64,000 bases of DNA, taken from assembly GCA_907165275.2 (NCBI GenBank), contig OU015672.1:310001-374000 (forward strand), written 5' to 3'. The translations under genes were made by a program, and so were the position numbers. Positions 59,501 to 64,000 of the stretch are shown piece after piece. Source of the DNA: Zygaena filipendulae (Eukaryota; Arthropoda; Insecta; Lepidoptera; Zygaenidae). How positions within the stretch are numbered: the first letter of the stretch is position 1; every line of letters begins with the position of its first letter. The notes under the pieces were generated by a model that had not been told where the DNA came from, made no database searches, and saw nothing but the letters and a program-made list of their open reading frames with translations.

Positions 59501-62500
59501 ACAAAAGAAATTTTTGGGCCAAATGAGTGGCTGATAACGGAGGTTTCATTTTGTCCCGCCTGGGCGCTATGACAGGTCAGGGGTTAAAGAGTTGCCACCT
59601 CTTTTAGGAAATAATATAGTATTTTTCCGGAAAAAGATGCAAAAATATAGTAGTTTTGGGAATTGCAGGAAAAAAAATAGTAAATATATTTTATTTTTAA
59701 TCATTAGATAATAATGTATCGGGCAGCATTCATCTACAAATTATTGCTAGTTTGACAATTGACGTTTTGTTGCCGCGCAGGCCGCAGGTATGCGTTTCGT
59801 TCTGAAATTTCCCGTGCTGCGCTGCGGGTGCGTTCCAGACCAGTCACAGTTGAATTAGATATAAAAATGTAGTATTTTTCGTACTATATTATTTTTCTAT
59901 AATATATAGTACAATTGACTGAGCGATACTATATACTATAGTACGGGTGGCAACCCTACTTATATACAACTCCTCACAAATCTTCAGCCACACAGACAAG
60001 AGTTCCATCCACTCATCGGCAAACAAATCAGACCCAGGGTGGGTCCGCAGGAGAGCATTTATTACGGTCGATGTGCGACATATTGGCGAGTTGGATCGTG
60101 CCCTTGTTCGACAAGAGGGGGATGCAAATAGCTCGCATTGCCGGCTTGATCTGTAGCGTCGGAAGTTGTTGGGGACGTACAGCCAACCAAAGAGCTCCAG
60201 AAGACCAGGACACTCGAAACGATCTCGCAAAACCTTCAACGCAAAGACTAACTGGTTTGTATTTTTAACCGACTTCCAAAAAGGAGGAGGTTCTATGTTC
60301 GATTGTATGTATGTTTTTTTTTTTTTTTTTTTTTTTTATGTATGTTCACCGATTACTCGAAGACGGTTGGACCAATTTGAAAAATTCTTTTTTTGTTTGA
60401 AAGGGTTTACTCCCAATTAGGTCCCATTGCCACCAAGTCGGGATCTGATGATGGGATCTTGGAGAAATCGAGGGAACTCTTCAAAAATTATAGGCACACC
60501 TATAGCGATTTGGGTATTTTTTATAGTAAATCGTTCTTTTGCTGATGAAAAGCAAAATTTGAAGAAGTGGAACTGATGATGAAGACCACGGATGGTCATC
60601 AGAACTACTTAACAATAATACCTATTTCATGGGTTCCGATTGGAGCGATTTCAAAAATTGTTTTTTTGTTTGAAAGGGGATACTCCCAAATCGATTCCAT
60701 TGTCACCAAATTGAGATCTGATGATGGGATCTTGGAGTAATCGAGGGAACTCTTCAAAAATTATAGGTACACCTATAGCGATTTTTGTATTTTTTATAGT
60801 AAATCGTTTATTTGCTTTCGGAAACCAAAATTTGAAGAAGTGGAACTGATGATGAAAACCACAGATGGTCATCGGAACTACTCAATAATAGGTATTTCAC
60901 GGGTTCTGAATCGTTAACTTTGATATGGTTTCTAAACAATTTATGCCCGTCACAATGTTTATGGTGAAGTGGAACTGATGGTGATGCACTAGGAGAACTC
61001 CTCAACAATTAACGTCCCTGCGTCGGGAAAAGTAATATTTTGTAAAAGGTGATGAGCAGTTGACATTAGGCTATTGTAACTTAGAGAAATTACCAACTAA
61101 GTCACTTAAAAGCGAAAAATAAACAAAAATTTTTAACAAAAAAATTAAAACCGACTTCCAAAAACACAAAACTGAAAAGCTAAAAATAAAATGCTAAAAT
61201 TAACAAAATACCGATTTAATCCAAAAGACAAAAACACACGTAATATTATTATTGGTTTGTGCTACCACTGATCGGTATGAAGTCGGTGACAAGTCAAATA
61301 TGGAGGGGGTAGATAGGCTAAGTCGCCTCCCGCCACCAGCTCTTCGTGAGCAGAACAACCTAAGTGGGGCGTGGGCAGACACCAGCGGGCTTGTCACCGA
61401 ATTCAAACCGATCAGTGGTAGCACAAACCAATAATAATATTACGTGTGTTTTTGTCTTTTGGATTAAATCGGTATTTTGTTAATTTTAGCATTTTATTTT
61501 TAGCTTTTCAGTTTTGTGTTTTTGGAAGTCGGTCTTAATTTTTATTAACCTCATTTAGGCATGAATTATCGAGAGTTTCACTGCATCTCTCCTATAACCT
61601 TACCTACCTACCTAAATAAAATTGTTTGTTATTCCAAATTAATCCTTTCACTAAATGCCTCTTTGGTACTTAGTACTTACATAATACGAAAAAAATGTTT
61701 TGTTTGAGTTTTTGTCTGACTTTTTGGTCCGGCTAATTTCTGAAATCGGCTGGACCGATTTTAACGAGACTTTCCCTGGAAGATAGCTGATGTTATAAGG
61801 AGTAAATTGTTCCTGCGGGAATTCCGAAACTCACGCGGGTGAAACCGTGGGGCACAGCTAGTTTCAAATAAAATATCTTACAGGATATTATGGATTTTAA
61901 AGCAAGTACAGGCTACACTAGCTATAAGGTATTTATTTATTTATTTATTTAAACTTTATGCACATCATGGTACAAAAGGCGGACTTAATGCCACAGTGGC
62001 ATTCTCTGCTAGTCAACCTTCAGGTAGTACAGAAAGCTCACTTGGCGGTGCATTTACGATATATATTTAGATAAAAACTCACATAGATATAGATACCCAC
62101 ATACATACACACACACATGCATACATACACAGAAACATACATACATACATACCTACATATATACACATATACATACATACATATAGTATACATTAACACA
62201 CACATACATCATTACACGCATATCTACAACAGGTATAACTCGGTTCTACCTAGGTTTTTTTTTGTAATTACTGCCCCAAACTGTCTGCCATATATAGCTT
62301 TAACCTACACACTCACATATTATCCAAGTAGTGCTTCAGGCTGCGACTCCTCCTTAAGTGGCTCAGGTCCTTTGTAACCTGAGGAGGTAGCAGCGCGTCG
62401 CTGGTGACCTTCGCCGACCTCCAGGCCAGGTACAGCACGGCCAGGGCCGTTAGTAGCACGAGCAACGCCAGGCGGCGTTTCCTTCTCACCACTGAAATGA

Positions 62501-63584
62501 CAACATAAACTGGCATCACATGACGTGACGGTATTGTAACGAGGCGGCTATATGCCACTCGTTATGATATCCCGCCTCATTTCTTATACTTTTTTTTTGT
62601 AATCTGTTCTTTTTATATTTAAAACGGAACGGAAACGGAACTGGATACAATTTGAATAATACAACAACTCAAAATACAAAAAAATTCTTTGATTTATAAT
62701 TGAGCTAACCGAAGGCCTTAGACCGGGAACCTCACAACGTCACGTCATATCAGGGACTTTTATTGCTAATTAGTTGATGTTATAAAAAGTAAGATTTATT
62801 GTAGGATAACCCGCTTTCACAATATTTTTCTTTTGTCACGGTAAAACACCCTAGTCCGAGCAAGGGGTGCATTCATCAGAATTACTTATTAAAATTGCCA
62901 TTTAACAAAGGAAGATGAAGAAGAAGACCTACTACACTATACTACACTAGCTGTTCCCCGCGGTTTCATACGTCATAAATAATAATATAATAATAATAAT
63001 AATTTATTGCAACAAAAACAGAAATATAAGTATATAGTGAGGCTTAAAAATGTGAGTCTGGTGCCTAAAACTAGGTTCGCAGAGAGCCCGTGTCACCCCC
63101 TTCCTACATTACTGAGTAAAAAATTCAAAATTTATCTTTCATACTAATAAAAGACAATACATTTTAAAGTAGTAATACCAAACTATAACTAATTTCGGGG
63201 TGTCTATAAAAATGCTGTGGAAAAAAACAACATTAAAATGCACTATGATAAAAAGCGAAAAATAACAAAATATCGATTTAACTAATCGAAAAGACAAAAA
63301 TATTATTATTGGTCTGCTGTGGGTCTGTGCTACCACTGATCGGTTTGAAGTTGGTGCCAAGCCCGCTCATGTCAGACATAAGTCTAGTTAGTTTATGCTC
63401 ATTGTCTGCCCGATTAACAATAGCGCCTTGCGCGAATTGACGTCAAAGTGATTGGAACGGAACGGACGTAGGTACCTAACGGAAAAAAACATTGTGAGCG
63501 GATAGACAGACGGACAGACCAAAAGGAAAACCCATTCCACTCACCGAACAGCCGCAAATGCTGGAGCTTTCTGCTGAACATCAT
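44511..63584 (-). CDS. GT31 beta-1,3-glycosyltransferase (beta-1,3-GalT family), 349 aa
   Basis: Transfers galactose or GlcNAc in beta-1,3 linkage in the Golgi; which acceptor is not readable here. Minus-strand exons: 63584-63545, 62491-62317, 49887-49704, 46687-46468, 45809-45690 and 44821-44511, all GT-AG with matching phases (350 codons with stop). Topology is type II: a basic cytosolic N-tail (MMFSRKLQHLRLF, RRKRR at 16-20), transmembrane helix about 21-37 (LALLVLLTALAVLYLAW), then a lumenal stem. Catalytic-domain hallmarks in order: HREAVRNTW, FIGLTG, DFKDDYQNLTLKT (150-162), the metal-binding DDD in KTDDDVLVN (183-185), SGTGYLING, and EDVYFTYLVA. The length suits the family (320-400 aa). 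An acceptor at 63613-63614 suggests an upstream 5' UTR exon. The 12.4-kb second intron is filled with nested repeats. Confidence 0.88.
46026..46206. repeat. AT-rich MITE I
   Basis: Ends are inverted: TAGGGATGTG at 46026 and CACATCCCTA ending at 46206. Inside are several ATCGATTATT-type palindromic units. A related, longer copy lies at 4887-5455, and a fragment at about 46241-46345. It is within an intron of the GT31 gene. Confidence 0.6.
46999..47260. repeat. MITE H copy with paired CRE palindromes
   Basis: Terminal TTAGTCCGTC at 46999 and GACGGACTAA ending at 47260. Two TGACGTCA octamers near 47110 and 47155 flank a 36-base spacer, as in the copy at 1960-2185. Intronic to the GT31 gene. Confidence 0.7.
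47584..48024 (+). repeat. MITE-like element B, uninterrupted copy
   Basis: About 440 bp. It matches 50238-50501 joined to 56968-57144 almost base for base. The 3' half has imperfect 30-nt inverted arms (GTGCGGAA...CATTGCAA...AGTTCCGAC at about 47895 and its complement ending about 48006) around a G+C-rich loop. No coding frame. The TTAA near 47855 marks the site occupied in the other copy. Confidence 0.8.
48366..48617 (-). mobile_element. MITE D, third complete copy
   Basis: TGGACATAGATAAGCAAAAG start and TTGCTTATCTGCGTCGA end, with TA flanks. Same family as 32424-32661, slightly diverged. Confidence 0.72.
48745..48815 (-). repeat. tRNA-like SINE remnant
   Basis: B-box GGTTCGATTCC on the minus strand (plus 'gggaatcgaacccgg' at 48759-48773) following a 'gacagacagacagac' run. 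No complete cloverleaf. Confidence 0.5.
49271..49620 (+). mobile_element. MITE G, second complete copy
   Basis: ACAACGTGTTAATGAGTTAA at one end and AACACGTTGT at the other, with 'ata' on both flanks. 350 bp, colinear with 41009-41350. It ends 84 bases downstream (in gene orientation) of a GT31 exon (49887-49704). Confidence 0.8.
51013..54480. repeat. Block of retroposon tails inside C
   Basis: Forward tails start at 51015, 51334, 51604 and 52322 ('ctagctgtgccccgcgg' type). The one at 51604-51830 ends in four 'catccaaa' repeats before 'ttataatattagtagg'. Inverted tails follow at about 52490-52800, 52815-52995, 53715-53900 and 53900-54470. The pattern resembles lepidopteran RTE/SINE 3' ends; the exact family is not assigned. 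Confidence 0.65.
54575..56190. repeat. 100-bp satellite, 16 units
   Basis: The landmark 'catagatatc' recurs at 54621, 54721, 54821 and so on to 56118: sixteen units of 98-100 bp, mostly over 90 percent alike. Each contains 'gagtaccaacacgatgggtc' and a CACGTCATCA or CACGTGATCA variant. The units at 55021 and 55421 share the same rare variants ('aacaagaag', 'gtgacttg'), a 400-bp higher-order period. No protein is encoded. Confidence 0.92.
58021..58071. repeat. Perfect 21-bp hairpin
   Basis: Arms 58021-58041 and 58051-58071 are exact complements (agcttgtctggaagagatct plus c), with a 9-base loop. AATAAA follows at about 58098. The setting resembles a LINE 3' UTR remnant rather than a microRNA gene. 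Confidence 0.8.
58460..58514. repeat. (CA)n microsatellite
   Basis: Two CA runs separated by 'tacacataggta', in intron 2 of the GT31 gene. Confidence 0.9.
58590..58800. repeat. Retroposon tail plus tRNA-like SINE
   Basis: A forward tail at 58590-58705 runs into a minus-strand SINE head with B-box 'cgagaatcgaacccgg' (58711-58726) and 'ctactgcgccaatca' (58759-58773). Confidence 0.55.
59588..59957 (+). repeat. MITE A, uninterrupted copy
   Basis: 'gttgccacctcttttaggaa' to 'gtacgggtggcaaccct', 370 bp. It contains 'gtgctgcgctgcgggtgcgt' and is the reference for the split copies at 12089 and 50134. Confidence 0.78.
59958..60260 (-). pseudogene. LINE ORF2 C-terminal fragment
   Basis: Minus-strand frame with FECPGLLELFGWLYVPNNF, CRTRARSNSPICR and ALLRTHPGSDLFADEW, the usual carboxyl end of insect non-LTR ORF2 proteins. 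It differs clearly from the LINE at 29108. Bounded by MITE A on one side and repeat E on the other; nothing upstream of it survives. Confidence 0.65.
60264..61148 (+). repeat. Repeat E, copy 2
   Basis: Colinear with 9261-10145 including both internal 270-bp units, the T-run and the same small indels. Nothing coding. Confidence 0.75.
61149..61535. repeat. Foldback element F, copy 2
   Basis: Long inverted arms ('aaccgacttccaaaaacaca' at 61150, complement 'gtgtttttggaagtcggt' ending 61534). Same as 10146-10500. Confidence 0.75.
61560..62310. other. Repeats in GT31 intron 2, near exon 2
   Basis: Tail fragment at 61720-61865, a LINE-type (TTTA)n tail with 'gcacatcatggtacaaaagg' at 61927-62060, and a (CATA)n-rich stretch at 62098-62215 whose open frame is only the microsatellite. 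Confidence 0.6.
62560..63544. other. GT31 intron 1
   Basis: No coding exon seen. A (TAA)n run with a LINE-like tail is at 62985-63115, and a partial copy of foldback F at about 63250-63360. Confidence 0.5.
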
Positions 63585-63689
63585 AACTCGGTCATCGCTA
63601 TTCAAGTGTTGTCTGAAACAAAGTATGGTTTAATACAATAGGGTACTTGCATGAATTTTTTTTCCAGTCTATTTTAAAGATAGTTTATT

Positions 63690-63991
63690 TATTTCGTACT
63701 ATCAGTGTTTACTAAATCTGGGGGCACGGCAGTGCCCCCGCCAAGTCGAGCAACAAAAGCGGCACGGCCGTACTATCCTTTTCTCGAAGCAATTCAGGCC
63801 ATTTTCGACCCCCTATAACTTCGTTGTGGATAGAACTAGAAGCCTGAATTTTTAGTAAACAAGCAGGTATTGTATATAGACGGTATAATTTAAATTTCAT
63901 TCGATTTGAACCAGTAGTTTAAGAATTATAACTAGTCAAAGTTTCTTAATTTTGTAGGTCACTCACTCACTCACTCACTCACTCACTCACT
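63690..63991. repeat. Hairpin-headed repeat ending in (CACT)n
   Basis: Inverted GGGGGCAC / GTGCCCCC at 63719-63738, then 'gccaagtcgagcaacaaaag', ending in eight copies of CACT at 63958-63991. This looks like a dispersed repeat reaching the window edge. Confidence 0.55.
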
Positions 63992-64000
63992 GACCGATCA

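Noticed and set aside
62117..62377. 86-aa frame beginning MHTYTETYIHTY
   Set aside because: It translates a (CATA)n tract and overlaps a real GT31 exon on the other strand.

Overview
This is eukaryotic, AT-rich DNA from an insect, most likely a moth or butterfly (Lepidoptera). It has short GT-AG introns, long exons poor in G+C, and dozens of short retroposon tails and MITE-like repeats of the kinds that fill lepidopteran genomes. These include 'ctagctgt-gccccgcgg-tttcacccgcg' tails, 'aaccgacttccaaaaa' repeats and tRNA-like SINE boxes. The species cannot be named from the sequence alone.

Layout. 1-4.3 kb: repeats only. 4.3-8.5 kb: a complete five-exon piggyBac-type transposase gene (692 aa) with its catalytic aspartates and C-terminal Cys cluster intact. 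9.2-12.7 kb: a repeat/foldback composite, an internally deleted pogo/Tigger element with matching termini, and MITEs nested three deep. 13.8-38.5 kb: the main host locus, three paralogous genes that I do not recognise. Gene 1 (minus, 13851-19285, 1353 aa) and gene 2 (plus, 20828-25077 or 25161, about 850 aa) are divergent. Gene 3 (minus, 25698-38450, about 1270 aa) is convergent with gene 2. Each begins with a signal-peptide exon, followed by small exons carrying two kinds of short cysteine module, then very long Asn/Lys-rich, sequon-rich, low-complexity exons with dibasic sites. Nearly every intron is phase 1, so the exons are interchangeable cassettes. A LINE with an intact 979-aa endonuclease/reverse transcriptase ORF sits in an intron of gene 3, in the same orientation. 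38.5-44.5 kb: intergenic repeats plus one textbook TATA/Inr core promoter without an obvious large gene. 44.5-63.6 kb: a six-exon GT31 beta-1,3-glycosyltransferase (minus, 349 aa, type II membrane protein).

The second intron of the glycosyltransferase gene (12.4 kb) holds the most striking repeat structure. A 350-bp MITE (A) was invaded by a 440-bp MITE (B). B was then split at a TTAA, duplicated on both sides, by a 6.46-kb segment (C) that carries retroposon tails and a 16-unit, 100-bp satellite. An uninterrupted copy of B at 47.6 kb shows the empty site, so the order of events can be read directly.

How the genes relate: the three secreted proteins look like one locally duplicated system of extracellular or secretory proteins, with no recognised enzyme domain. 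The glycosyltransferase and the transposase are independent of it. All exon models were built by hand from open frames, splice sites and phase agreement; no transcript or database search was available.
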